In this document: positions 11,440-21,872 of the stretch, one piece after another
Layout of the letters: every line of letters starts with the position of its first letter
Position numbering within the stretch: the stretch's first letter is position 1
Origin: Ailurus styani
Taxonomy: Eukaryota; Chordata; Mammalia; Carnivora; Ailuridae
Length of the DNA: 64,000 bases
Direction of reading: 5' to 3'
Assembly (NCBI GenBank): GCA_002007465.1
Contig: LNAC01000744.1
Location: 395,408-459,407, forward strand
Notes under the pieces: model-generated
The model's database searches: none
Seen by the model: only the letters and a program-made list of their open reading frames with translations
What the model was told of the DNA's origin: nothing
Made by a program: the position numbers and the translations under genes

Positions 11440-12410
11440 ATGCAGAGTCCTTTCATCATGAAAACTGTAGAAATTTTTCTATACAATAGCCAAAAGAAAC
11501 CTGAGTATTACAACATTCATATTAAAAGAGACATAAGACAATTTTTTAAATGGGCAAAATATTGCAACAGACACTTCCCTGAAGACGATTCAATGATGGC
11601 AAATGAAGACATGAAAAAATGCTCGATACCCTGAACCATCAGGGAAATGCAGATTAAAAGCATGGAGAAATTTCATTACACACCTATTAAAATGGCTAGC
11701 ATTAAAAGGACTAACCATACCAAGTGTTGGTGATGATGTGGAAGAACTAGAACTCTCATACGCTGCTGGTAGGAATATAAAATGATATGAACACTTTAGA
11801 AAATAGGTAGTTTTTTTAAACATACACCCACCATATGATGCAGCTATTCCATTTCTAGATACTTAGACAAGAGAAATGAAACTAAATGACTATGAAGAGA
11901 TTTGTACACATCTGTAATGCCCTCAGAAACTTTAGTTGTAACAGCCAAAAGTTGGGATCAACTCAAAGGTGCAACCACAGGTGAAGAAACAAATTGTGGT
12001 ATACCTTACAGTGAAACACTGCTCATCAACAGAAAGGAATGAACTCCTGACATGTGCAACATGAATGAACCTCAAAATAATTATGCTGAGTAGAAAAAAA
12101 AAAAAAGACCAAAAAAAGATTATATACCCTCTGACTTCATTTATACAAAGTTCAAGAACAGAGAATACCTAACCATGGAGATGGAAGATGGAAGTCAAAT
12201 CGCTGGTTACTGCTCTAGGAGGAAAAAAGGATAGTGTTGGAAAGAAGTTCAAGGGAGCCTTCTAGGTGCTGCTAGTCTCTACTTCCTGACCTGGATGCTG
12301 ATTATGTGACCGCATGTGTGTGTAAAAATTCACCAAGTTGTATACTTTTGACCTGGGCACTTTGGGTCTGCTATATCTCAATAAAAACATAAAACAATTA
12401 AAGCAAGGGA
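11440..12410 (+). repeat. L1M-type element: end of ORF2 and 3' end
   Basis: The wording aatgggcaaaatattgcaac, then aaccatcagggaaatgcaga, ggtgatgatgtggaagaact and cgctgctggtaggaatataa is the C-terminal ORF2 and 3'-UTR of old L1 elements, continuing to a polyadenylation-like aataaaaacataaaa end near 12390. Many frame breaks; antisense to ITPR1. Confidence 0.8.
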
Positions 12411-12589
12411 GGAAGAAAAGCTGCAGTTACACAGAGAGAAGGGCTTTGGGGAGAGGCTAAGTCCCTGCAGCTCAGGCTCTCGTCACCTCTGTCCCCAAGC
12501 ATTCATGCCATTGTCTGTGGGTCCCACAATTCTAGTCTCTTTCCACCTCCTCTCAATAAATGACATGCAGAATCGTTAATCTCCTCGAG

Positions 12590-13090
12590 TAGCAGAATCC
12601 TTTATCTCCATAAGTAACACACTGAATACATTACTCCCCTGCTCAAAACTCCTCTCCAAGCTCCTCTCCTGCCTATGACTTAAATCCAAACTCCTCACAG
12701 CCTGGATAGATGCCCTTCAGTCTCCAGTGTCCAAAACTAGGTTCTGTTTCCCTTCTGTGGCTATCTTCGGCTCCCCACCAAACTGGGATACTGAGCCTTA
12801 CCTCAAGGCTGCCTCATAGTCCCAAATCCATGCCACCGTCTGACATGAAGTGACCTATACTCTGCAGATCTCTGCCTTCAGAAATGCACGTCATCCTGTA
12901 TGTACCAGTCAGATGCCACCTCCTTCACCCAACCCAAACATCCCCCTCCCTCATCTCCATCCCCAGAGCATGAGCAAAGTGTCTCTGGCCACTTCGCCAT
13001 CCAGTGACCTGGGTGTCTTTCTTTCTATCCCATCCCTGACATGAGCCACTGATGTCTCCTGCGGAGTAGGCACTCAATCACATATTGCTG
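12590..13090 (+). repeat. L2 LINE 3' part
   Basis: L2 wording in sense: ctcccctgctcaaaactcct, tgacttaaatccaaactcct, then a CT-rich part and gtaggcactcaatcacatattgct at the end. Diverged. Confidence 0.7.
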
Positions 13091-13349
13091 GGACAGACAT
13101 CTGAGCATGGGAAAGGAAGACATGGAAGGAAAAGACGATTAGATGGAGAGAGTAAGAAATTTCCAGCTTCAGTTGCGAGTTTGCTTCCCAAGTCGGCATA
13201 ATTTTCCTCCACAAGCAGCCCAGCATCCTTCAAATACGGCACGATGTGCTTGTTCATCTGTCATCCCGACCCATCTTTAGGAAGAGGTTGGCCTAAGTAC
13301 CCTACAGACCCCTGAATCTTCTCTCTCCCTCTCCAGCCCCACCCCTTAC

Positions 13350-13496
13350 CTCCACCTCCCACAGGGCTTTTGAACTCGTGGCAGATGTGGCCGACTGCCG
13401 GCCAGTAGTTCTCAGGAAGACATGCTGTTTCTTCCTGTGCTCGTCGCAGGTGAGGAACTTCTCCTGCTCTGCATGGAACAGCCTTACCACATCACC
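13350..13496 (-). CDS. ITPR1: ITPR1 exon, residues 237-285 (IP3-contact loop)
   Basis: Acceptor TTTTTAG|GGT and donor GAG|GTAAGG bound 147 bp, 49 codons, phase 0 at both ends: [10 protein letters not shown] through ALWEVE. It is a MIR-repeat segment of the IP3-binding core. Known IP3-contacting residues of the family fall here and are all present: R265, T266, T267, G268 and R269 (codons at 13398-13412), as are the nearby basic residues R241 and K249. Positions of human ataxia missense changes (T267, S277, K279) carry the normal residue. The exon is intact and appears identical to the protein I recall. Confidence 0.97.
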
Positions 13497-13605
13497 CTAA
13501 AAAGACAGCACATGGAGGGTTGAAGGACCATGAATTTTACCAGAGAACTGAGCTGCTGCCCCATGTAGAGCCAGCGGCTGCCAGCCTGGGAAGTACCAAA
13601 CTCAC
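13497..13605 (-). other. ITPR1: ITPR1 mini-intron (109 bp)
   Basis: Donor GGG|GTGAGT next to 13606 and acceptor TTTTTAG next to 13496 leave only 109 bases. It contains no repeat. In the pre-mRNA the 3' half ends in a short T run just before the AG. Confidence 0.95.
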
Positions 13606-13689
13606 CCCCTTCAGGATGTCATCTTTGTTGTCACTCCATTTCATGAAAAGGACTATTTTCCAGCTTGTATTGCAGTTGACAGAATTGAC
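13606..13689 (-). CDS. ITPR1: ITPR1 exon, residues 209-236
   Basis: Acceptor TTTTCCAG|GTC and donor GGG|GTGAGT bound 84 bp, 28 codons, phase 0 at both ends: [10 protein letters not shown] through DDILKG. It spans the join between the N-terminal suppressor domain (to about residue 223) and the start of the IP3-binding core (about 226), so the two functional modules are not separated by an exon boundary. [11 protein letters not shown] is the family's conserved strand of the second trefoil. The GG at the following junction is split: GGG ends this exon and GGT opens the next. Intact. Confidence 0.97.
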
Positions 13690-14793
13690 CTGGAAAACAA
13701 ATGACAGTTATTTTTTCACACATCCCTCCCCATGACTATGTCTTCCACCCAAAACTCCTCATTACTGCGCGAGAGACAGGGCTGTGCTTCCGCCCCCAAG
13801 TCCTACCAATTCACACCATTAAGATCACAGGAACTGCAAATTTAACTGGCCTGGCAGACGTGTTGGGTAATAAAGGGTACATTTGTGCCCATGACCATGT
13901 ATGCTCGAAATGACTAAAGGAGCCTCCCCCTTCCAGACTTTCTTCTCCAACTCTCCTGTTCTGTAGCCAGAAAGTGAAAGCTTAGTAAAAACAAGTACCA
14001 ATAAACATAAAGGTACAAAGACTCCAGGGAATACATTCTAAAATGTGAATGATAATCACCAGCAACAGCAGCCACTGCTTGTACCCTAAACATATGCCAG
14101 GCACTGGGCTAGGCACTAATAGTCATGACTATATTTAGTCCTCCGCAACACACTAAAAAAAATGGTAAGGACCATCGCACCTATTTCAGACAGGAAAATT
14201 AGTGCACAGGGACATTAGGGAAATATACGGTAACTAGCCTGGAAACGCGGAGCTAGGGGATGGAAGATTTGGGATTTCATTCCGCATCTGACTCCAGAGC
14301 TTGTGATCTCAACCGTAGACAAATATTTATGTCACAACCAAGTTACTGTCCTTTGGTCCTGGAATTGCCAAACTTGAGGCCAAGGAGATGTATTGCCAAA
14401 GTCAACAAATCCCCGTTGCCGGGCCGCGGATGGCCTCTAGTACACCCATCTTACTAAGCAGCCAAAGACATTCACCCAAGGGAAACAAACTGGAAAAAGG
14501 TGCCCCTCTGGCCAGAAAAATTTGGTAGAAGAGGCCCTTCTCCAGCATAACAAATTAGGCAACAATCTCCCAGTTATAGGAGGCTTAGTAAACTGAGTCC
14601 CAGGGTAGCTATTTGCCCTCCCCCAACTCCACATGGCAACCCTGATTCTGGACCTTGGTTACTCACCTGCAGAACAGGTATGCTGCCCCATGTCACTAAT
14701 AAGGTCACTTTCAGCATGCACCTGCTCTGGCCCCAAGAAGGCCTGTTCCTGCAGCCTCCCCCTGCCCACAAGCCAGTACGTGGTTTCCCTTAC
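13690..14793 (-). other. ITPR1: ITPR1 intron (1,104 bp)
   Basis: Donor GAG|GTAAGG next to 14794; acceptor CCAG next to 13689. A likely antisense MIR occupies about 14060-14330. The rest is unique-looking, with several chance open frames on both strands that do not resemble known proteins. Confidence 0.85.
14060..14330 (-). repeat. MIR SINE
   Basis: Antisense MIR wording: catatgccaggcactgggct, aggcactaatag, then the cagacaggaaaattag part. Diverged and its left end is uncertain. Confidence 0.65.
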
Positions 14794-14892
14794 CTCGTTG
14801 CAGCCGGGGTTATCGACCAGCTGGTGGCTGCTGGCATGTAGGGGCTGGCCAGCATTGACGGGGTTCAGTACAACCTTGTCACCAATGACCAC
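14794..14892 (-). CDS. ITPR1: ITPR1 exon, residues 176-208
   Basis: Acceptor TTTCCAG|GTG and donor GAG|GTAAGG bound 99 bp, 33 codons, phase 0 at both ends: [10 protein letters not shown] through DNPGCNE. It contributes to the suppressor beta-trefoil (MIR-repeat region). The motif [19 protein letters not shown], completed by the next exon, is strongly conserved in IP3 receptors. It is relatively GC-rich compared with its introns, and intact. Plus-strand open frames of 133 and 68 codons overlapping it are antisense shadows. Confidence 0.97.
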
Positions 14893-16777
14893 CTGGAAAG
14901 GAAGAGACCAACAGAGCTTCTTACAAAATAGGTCAGATGTCCCCGGTGGAGAGCAGGTGGGCATCCTTAGACCACCCCTTGGATATGGCACATCCTCACC
15001 CAGCACAACCAAACCCTACAGGCCTGGCAGTTAAGTCCCACAATTCCCGTCCAATCCCTAGAGAAATACCGAGACCAGCGTGGGACACCACTGCCAACTG
15101 CCAATATCCCCCCTTTCCTATGCTAACAGAGATCTATAAATAAGCTCCGAGTATTAGGAAGAGAAGCAGAACATTGCCTGAAGGAAGTCTATTTTTAAAC
15201 GAATAAAGCTATAATCTTCTATATCTAAAGCAACGACTTTCATACTTTTTTGGTACAAGCCACAATAAGAAATACATCTCTATTATATTCCAGTTCATAG
15301 GTACTTATATGCACATATGTGAGTGTATATATACATGTGTGTACATATATATACATATCTATATTCGTCTAAAACAGAAGTTGCCTCCCTAAAACAATAC
15401 TTATCTTCATTATGTTTAGGACAGCCTGATACTATCTATTCTCCACTTTCTAAAATATAGTCACAAGCCACTAAACTGATCTGAGTCCACAAACAGATCA
15501 ACACTTGTTTGTAAAACACTATCCTACAAGGGATAACCAATCTTTCAACACCGTCTTACCTTCTCAACCAAGGCACAGCTCAACAGGTAAGTTTAAAGAA
15601 AGCCAAGGATTTGCCAAAAATGAAATTCAGGACCAAGCGCCTTTTTCTTTTATTATGAGGGTAGAAGGAAGGAGAACAGAATTGATGGCTCCCTAAGAGA
15701 TAAAACTCATCTATTTTCAGTTTGCTACATTTGGGGAGGACATACAATTAAATTTTCCCCAAGTCCAAATATATATATATATTTTGGAGGGGAAACCTCA
15801 AAAAAATTCAAAACTTATGGTGAAAACTAAGCTTTACTACACTTGTTCTTCTCTCCTCAGTTGAGGATCAATATTTACTGCATACCAACTGGGAAGGAAT
15901 GATCTGCTTCTACCTGTTTCTGGGATACAGCATATAATGTAATACATTCCCCAGCCTATAAACAAACACTGCCCAGAGCTTGTAAACTTAAATAGCAATA
16001 TGGAAAATGGCAAAACTCAGTTTGAGGTTAAAGCTAGCTGAGCATCTTGACCAGATTTCAAGCTGTTTAAGGAACACATTTCGTGTTAGTAAAAAACTAC
16101 TATTTCCGAACCTTAACAAGGTCAGAAATACAACCTAATAGCATTTGAACATACTTGTTGTCAAGTAGATGCCCACATAATGATGTACTAAGGCAGCTGA
16201 CGAGTATCGGCACTGCTCTAAGTCACGCGGACAAGCATTTCGGCGGCTTTATAGCCTAGGGACCCCGCACGAGAGCAGCCAGCTCAGGACCGACCGCAAT
16301 CACTGACACGGGATGGAGAGCCTGCTGGCTTACCGATAAAGGAACAAGTGAGGAATCATCCTAAAGTCCATTCTCCTTCCCTGCTCTACCTAATGATCTT
16401 TTCTTCTCCTTCTTTACTAACTTTATTTCCAAAATAGAGAGGCGTTTCCATTCCACTAATGATCTAGAATGACAGGGACACTGCCTGGGACATTTATATA
16501 TGATAGTTGTTTTCATGGTGAAGTTACTGAGGTAATGGGCTATTCATACAATTTTTTCAGAAACTCAGTAGGAAAAACACAGCTACTGTATTTAGGTCAC
16601 ACTTGTCTCCAAATTTCCCTGTTTCCCAAACACTGGTTTCCATAGTGACTCCCTTCTCTTCATCCAGGATGAGCCTCTGGTTCCAACTATAATAAAATTC
16701 TCCCAGTTGACTGTTATATACAGTTAGGGCTGGAGGCTTGGCATGGGGCACTCCCCAGGCTGGGAATTTGCACTTAC
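14893..16777 (-). other. ITPR1: ITPR1 intron (1,885 bp)
   Basis: Donor AGC|GTAAGT next to 16778; acceptor CCAG next to 14892. It holds an alternating TA/TG-rich tract at about 15305-15370 and a short (AT)n run at 15769-15782. I recognise no clear interspersed element. Confidence 0.85.
15305..15370. repeat. AT/TG-rich low-complexity tract
   Basis: Mostly alternating purine-pyrimidine TA, TG and CA units (gtgtatatatacatgtgtgt and neighbours), with interruptions. A second pure (AT)7 run sits at 15769-15782. Confidence 0.7.
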
Positions 16778-16936
16778 GCTGTCTCCAATGGATCGCAGCT
16801 TGTAAAATGGCTGAATATAAAACCAGGACCCTTCGTTTCCCGCCTCGTCCAAAGTCACTCTCATGGCATTCTTCTCCAGCAGAGCTGGAAGCCTCTTATT
16901 CACAGTTAGGTATTTATTACTTTTCAAATGCAGGAG
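16778..16936 (-). CDS. ITPR1: ITPR1 exon, residues 123-175
   Basis: Acceptor GGTTTTCAG|CTC and donor AGC|GTAAGT bound 159 bp, 53 codons, phase 0 at both ends: [10 protein letters not shown] through RSIGDS. This is the core of the suppressor beta-trefoil, with the first MIR-type repeat ([10 protein letters not shown]). Tyr167, the residue known to matter for IP3-binding suppression in type 1 and replaced by Trp168 in type 3, is present in QPFYKL, which supports the paralogue call. The last exon base is C, unusual for a donor, but the intron side is a full GTAAGT. Intact. Confidence 0.97.
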
Positions 16937-17924
16937 CTGAAAACCCACGGAGGGAATAAGGTGAGTGTCAGCAGGTCTCCGAATCTCTATGATGTCTCAG
17001 TCACATAAATATGTATCAAACTTTCCTTCCACCCCTGAACTAACTATGAAGTTAGAGAGTCATCAATGTGTCTGAGGCAGGGAATAATTGGAAAATAAGG
17101 AAGAGCAAAGAGAGAAGAAGTAGAGGGAAGAAATATTTTATCCCTCCCCTACAACATGGCCATGGACAAGATGGAAGTTGTTCAGGTCAAGTGCACTATC
17201 AGCAAGCAACAGCACGCCATCTTTTAACAAGGAGCTTAATCCCACATAAAGGAGCTGAGGAACTGCAACCCCTGACCTTAACCTGGAGCTCGGAAAGGCA
17301 CTTTTGAGCACAAGAAATAGTTGAAGAGGTGACCCTGTAAGGGGGACGTCATTTCATGTGGAATAACATGGCGGCTATACATTTCCACCTCCAAGTGCTA
17401 AGCACTTTATTCTTGGTTCTTGGGAGAATCAAAGATCTAAATGGGAAACAACTTGTCTCATAGTAGGTCTATACCAGCAAGCATTGAATAATGTTCCCAA
17501 ATTAACAGGCTATAAGAAAAGATGGAAAGGTAGATGAAAGATTGCCCAAATCCTGGAGAAATATTAAGATCAGCATGGAACTTCATCACTAACTGCCAAT
17601 ATCCCTTTTTCACATGTTAATAGGTATACTTTCTAGAATATTCCTAGGAGGTCCACACTCTTCTATCAATGTTGTTAGGGTCATGAGTCTGATCCACGAG
17701 TCCCTGGCATCCCCTGGCCACATAGGGGATCCCCTGGCATCCCTTTATACACACGGGGAAGGCAATGCCCTCTTAAATCTCATTGTTACCCTGGTGAGTG
17801 GTCCCTGATCCTCCACACACCTGTCCAGGTGCTGAATTCAGTTGGTTTATAAACTGACATTACGTAGAGACGGAGGTGGATCCCAAGATCCAGGCTTCGA
17901 AGAAGTAATAAGTAATATCAGCTA

Positions 17925-18080
17925 AAATGTATTCAGAGCTTACTCTGAGACAGGTACCTCTCCAGCACTCTAGGAAACCAATACCGTTATTATTCCCATT
18001 TTGCTAGTGAGCAAACTAAGGCATGGGAACATCTCTTGCCCAAAATCTCATAGTTATTAAGTCACAAAGTCTGAATTGGA
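17925..18080 (-). repeat. MIR SINE
   Basis: Antisense MIR wording: ttactctgagacaggtacct, cattttgctagtgagcaaac, then aaaatctcatagttattaag. Diverged. Confidence 0.65.
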
Positions 18081-18603
18081 ATACACTGAAGACTTTATAT
18101 TCTTAGCCCCTGTGCCCACCTTCCATCTTCATTTCAAGCCATATTCTGTGATCTAACCACAGGAGAGAGTCCAGAGTTTGAAGGCACTGGTGTGGCTCAG
18201 TAATAAAGCTGATACTGAACTGTGGATCCACCTGGCCCCTTGTGTCCTTTCTCAGTTGGACAGGATTTGAAAGGAAGGTGGAGTGGGACTGGCAGGACCT
18301 ATCTTCAAACAGATTTGAAAGCTACTTCACTATTCCAAAAGGCCAAATAATAATGATCCATTTAAATATAAAAGGTTGCTATTCTACTTCTCCCATACTC
18401 TAGATTATCACTGCTATCTAACACAAATAACAATGGGAAAGAATTACTTTGTAACCAGTCAAGTTTAAATGGTGATATCTCTCAGAAAGGTAAATAATGG
18501 AGCAAGATAACCAGATGTATCAAATCTTAAAAGGTTGGTAACTATTACCCTTTGTGTCTGTATCAAAATGATTAGGCTACTAGATAAGTAGAAAAAGGCC
18601 ACA

Positions 18604-18872
18604 GGGGCACCTGGGTGGCTCAGCCAGTAAAGCCTTGGACTTGGTTTTGGCTCAGGTCACAGTCTCAGGGTCTCTAGACCCAGCCTCTGATTGGGTTCCG
18701 AACTCAGTGGAGAGTCTGCTTGAGATTCTATCCCCTCCCTGTCCTTCCCCCTCTGCTCCTCCCCTCCCCTGCCCACTCCCCACCCCTGCTTATGCAGGCA
18801 CTAGCTCTCTCTCTAAAATAAATACATAAATAAAATCTTGAAAAAAAAAAAGAAAGAAAGAAAAAAGAAAAG
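18604..18872 (+). repeat. CAN-SINE, antisense to ITPR1
   Basis: Full SINE structure: head ggggcacctgggtggctcag, a CT-rich body, an aataaataaaatctt end and an A/AAAG tail. The words agaaaaaggccaca before it and aagaaaaggctaca after it look like a decayed target-site duplication. It is the SINE nearest to any exon in the window. Confidence 0.92.
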
Positions 18873-19483
18873 GCTACATTTGGCACTGGACCTCCTCTCA
18901 CACTATTTTCTGCAAGGATAGACCCAGATAGATTTTCTTAGCAAACCCCGCAATAGCTATTTCCTAAAGTGAGTTTTATTCCCATGCCAACTTTAAAGGC
19001 ACAAGGGATAAACAAGTGAACCTCACAACCCATGAGCCAAGGCATGAGACCTATCATCAAATATTCTACCTGAAGGTACTGTATTGTTCTTACTGCCCCT
19101 GGGAGCAGCTCTTGAACCAACAGGTAAAAGTTACAGGGAAGCCAATTTTTACCCAACAGAAAGAACTTTAAAGGAAGGCAAGTGAAACAAAAGTGCAACA
19201 GTCAGGCTCATTTCCAGATAGGGAACTTCCCACTTAAAATATTTGCAAAGAACTTAAATTACCAACTACACGACAGAGTAGTGGCTTCTCACACTGAGAG
19301 AGGGCCAACTCAAAAGCCTAAGAATCCAACCCTTGTATGAAGAAATGCTAGACCTTTTGCACCAGACTGGCTGTCTCCATGGGAGCCCTGTTAGAAAGCT
19401 GTCCAAACAATCTTATGTGTTTGTGTTTTATTTTGTTCTTTGTAACGTTCCAGCTCCAGAAGAGAAGACTGGCCATAACCTAC

Positions 19484-19570
19484 CTGGATCACGTTGCCAT
19501 ACTGGATTACGGTCCCCAGCAATTTCCTGTTTTCTGTCTCATTCTGCTTCTTTTCCAAGTCTGCAGCATG
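19484..19570 (-). CDS. ITPR1: ITPR1 exon, residues 94-122
   Basis: Acceptor CGTACAG|CAT and donor CAG|GTAGGT bound 87 bp, 29 codons, phase 0 at both ends: [10 protein letters not shown] through YGNVIQ. It encodes the end of the helix-turn-helix arm inserted in the suppressor trefoil (roughly residues 67-109) and the strand after it. The charged [11 protein letters not shown] run fits the solvent-exposed arm. The join gives LHHAAD with the upstream exon and VIQLLHL with the downstream one, both as in ITPR1. The acceptor has a weak pyrimidine tract (CACGTACAG). Intact. Confidence 0.97.
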
Positions 19571-20292
19571 CTGTACGTGGAGAAGGAAGACTGGTCACAA
19601 AGGGGAAACAATGGCTTATGTTTCTCCACAGTGATGCAAAACCAATGTCACCAGTTCATATGAGAACCACAGAAACAAGCAAATATATAAGCAAAATGAG
19701 CAAGGGGTTCAGGAAGCCATCCCACTCTGTCCTTGTTTTTGTTGGCCTTCTTGGCTTTTTTTGAATGTATTTTTTTTTTTCTTTCAGACATTCATGGACA
19801 TCTGCTTAGGTTAAGACGACATCAAAAGCTTATGTATTTTTGAGGAAAATAGGGTAGGGGTGGGAGAAAATTTGCATAACCCTTTTATGATTTGTAAAAG
19901 TCCTCTTTTCAGGTTTTGGAATAAAATAAAACTGAATTTAAATGCTGATTTTGGGTGATTTCTGGTTCTGTGTTCTGGAATAGTCATGAGCCTCAGTTTC
20001 TACTTTTGTAAAATGAGGATAAAAATAGTACCTATACTCTCATGTACCACAGCACCTGGTCACTGCATCTTTTATGGGATGCTGTTTGTTATTATTAAAC
20101 ATTACTGTAATTTACTTAATTTTTATAGCAGTTCCCTGAGGGGAGGTCATTATCACCATTTTAAAAAGAAAAAACAGATTCAGAGATTAAAAGGTTTATT
20201 TGACATTGTAATTAGTTGGATAGTGGGTATGCAAGGGATTTGTTATATCTACTTTGGTGTATACTTCAAATTTGCTTAATAATGTCTTATTC

Positions 20293-20477
20293 TGGGGTAC
20301 CTGGGTGGTTCAGTTGGTTAAGGGTCTGCCTTTGGCTCAGGTCATGATCTCAGGGTCCTGGGATCGAACCCCACATAGAGCTCCTTGCTCAGCAGGGAGC
20401 CTGTTTCTCCTTTGCCCTCTGCCTGTTGTTACCCTGCTTATGCTCTCTCTCAAATAAATAAAATTAAAAAAAAAAAA
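20293..20477 (+). repeat. CAN-SINE
   Basis: Head ggggtacctgggtggttcag, B-box region, ctcagcagggagcctgtttc, then ctctcaaataaataaaatta and poly-A. It abuts the alternating tract at 20497. Confidence 0.93.
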
Positions 20478-20496
20478 CTCACATATCTGTACTGTG

Positions 20497-20563
20497 GTAT
20501 GTGTATATATACATGCACGTGCATGCATGCACGCGCGCACGTGCACACACACACACACACACA
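20497..20563. repeat. 67-nt alternating purine-pyrimidine tract (Z-DNA candidate)
   Basis: Every step from 20497 to 20563 alternates purine and pyrimidine: TG/TA units, then gcatgcatgcacgcgcgcac, then (CA)n. It includes a CGCGCG core and nearly self-complementary GTGCATGCATGCAC. It sits between a SINE tail and an L1 3' end, and probably grew from the TATATACACA found there in the L1. Confidence 0.9.
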
Positions 20564-20727
20564 ATGGAGTATTACTCAGCCATTAAAAAGAATGAAATCT
20601 TGCCATTTGTGACAATATGGATGAACCTAACAGGTATTATGCTAAGTGAAACGAGCCAGACGAAGACAAATACCTGATGATTTCACTTACATGTGGAACC
20701 TAAAAAACAAAACAAATCAACCAACAA

Positions 20728-20830
20728 GGGGCATCTGGGTGACTACTTCAGCTAAGCATCCAACTCTTGATTTCAGCTCAGGTCACGATCTCAGTGTCGT
20801 GAGTTCAACCCCCACATTTAAAAAAAGAAA
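20728..20830 (+). repeat. CAN-SINE, short form
   Basis: ggggcatctgggtgactact start, ctcaggtcacgatctcag, and a ttcaacccccacatttaaaa end, without a CT-rich body. Nested in the L1. Confidence 0.85.
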
Positions 20831-21070
20831 TGGACAAACAAAAAACCAAGAAACAGACCAATATATAATGACAATAAACTGGTAGGTACTAGATGGGTGA
20901 AGAGGGGGTGGGAGGTACAGGCTTCTAGTTATGGAATGAATAAGTCATGGGGATGAAAGGCACAGCACAGGGAATAGAGTCAGTGGTACTGTAATACCCT
21001 TGTATGGTGACAGATGGTAGCCACACTTGCGGTGAGCATAGCATAACCTATAAACGTATCAAGTCACTAT

Positions 21071-21104
21071 GTTTTACACCTAAAACTAATTTTAGGTGTA
21101 AAAC
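21071..21104. repeat. Perfect 15-bp inverted repeat with 4-nt loop
   Basis: gttttacacctaaaa, loop ctaa, then ttttaggtgtaaaac, an exact reverse complement. It is located in the L1 3' end, where the usual sequence has only the left arm. Confidence 0.9.
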
Positions 21105-21699
21105 TAAAACTAACATTGTGTGCCAACTATGCTTCAATTTAAAAATAAATAAATAAAATATCGTGATGTTGGATATTTTTTTAAAAAATCACATCTATTA
21201 AGTAGCAGAGATAATCCTCGAACCCACATTTGGGTTAACTGCAAATCTGTAGGTACAAATGGGGCCAGCAGACATTACTAGTCCAAATCTGGCATGTTCG
21301 GGAACCTGGTAACGCTGAAGAGAGGCTTCCAGAATAGCCTGCCAGGGCCATTAACTGGAACAGCCATCTTTATTCATTTACTTGTATACCTCAGCAAGTA
21401 TTACTATCATATTAAAACAAAGCTGAAAGGGAACTAGCTTTGCCATAGGCAATAAAGAAACTGTAGTTCCAAGCCCTGTCCCCCAAATCTAGACTGGGTC
21501 AAACAGAAGTAAATTAGCAGGGAAGAAATTCAGTACCTAATCTGATGGATAATAAAACCCTGGTGACCAGCTATGCGTTTCAGAATAGTTCCCATTGTTC
21601 TCTTCCCAGAGTTTCTCTCTCCTTGAGGCCAGATGTCGCCAGATGCCAATGGGCTAACGGGTCTCTTTCCCAAGAACAGTCTGCATTCTCACAGGACCT

Positions 21700-21872
21700 T
21701 CTGGGCTTGGGCCTGGTTCCACCACATACCAGCTTTACCATCTTGGCCAAGTTACTTAACCTTCCCAAGCCCCAATCAGTATTCTTGTTCACAAAATGGG
21801 GACAATGCAAAGAAGATCAGAGAAAATGCGTGCCCGATACATAATAGACATTCAATAAATTCTAAGATTATT
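21700..21872 (+). repeat. MIR SINE
   Basis: Sense MIR wording: ccatcttggccaagttactt, aaccttcccaagcc, then cacaaaatggggacaatgca and acataatagacattcaataa. Confidence 0.8.

Larger units (their letters stand above)
7611..13349 (-). other. ITPR1: ITPR1 intron (5,739 bp), mostly L1-derived
   Basis: The intron between the residue 285 and residue 286 exons. Positions 8050-10290 are an old HAL1/L1M element with a younger carnivore L1 3' end nested in it and a suspicious ~100-bp duplication. Positions 11440-12410 are a second L1 3' end and 12590-13090 an L2. About 7702-8050 and 10300-11430 look like unique sequence apart from T-rich runs near 10660 and 10730. Confidence 0.8.
16937..19483 (-). other. 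ITPR1: ITPR1 intron (2,547 bp)
   Basis: Donor CAG|GTAGGT next to 19484; acceptor TTTTCAG next to 16936. It contains a likely MIR (17925-18080) and one CAN-SINE antisense to the gene (18604-18872), which starts 612 bases into the intron. A small local duplication of the phrase ccctggcatccc occurs near 17702-17742. The rest looks unique. Confidence 0.85.
20564..21170 (+). repeat. L1 3' end with a nested SINE
   Basis: Typical wording tggagtattactcagccatt, aaagaatgaaatcttgccat, atggatgaacctaacaggta, ttcacttacatgtggaac, and an end tatgcttcaatttaaaaata. A CAN-SINE at 20728-20830 splits it. It lies antisense to ITPR1. Confidence 0.85.

Noticed and set aside
14633..15034. 133-codon plus-strand open frame overlapping the residue 176-208 exon
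   Set aside because: It is the antisense shadow of the ITPR1 exon plus intron; its translation resembles no family I know and it crosses both splice sites.
16778..16936. Assignment of the gene to ITPR3 or ITPR2
   Set aside because: Tyr167 in QPFYKL and the S1 cassette downstream fit ITPR1.
19333..19764. Plus-strand 143-codon frame over the residue 94-122 exon
   Set aside because: Antisense to a real exon and continuing into intron; no recognisable protein.
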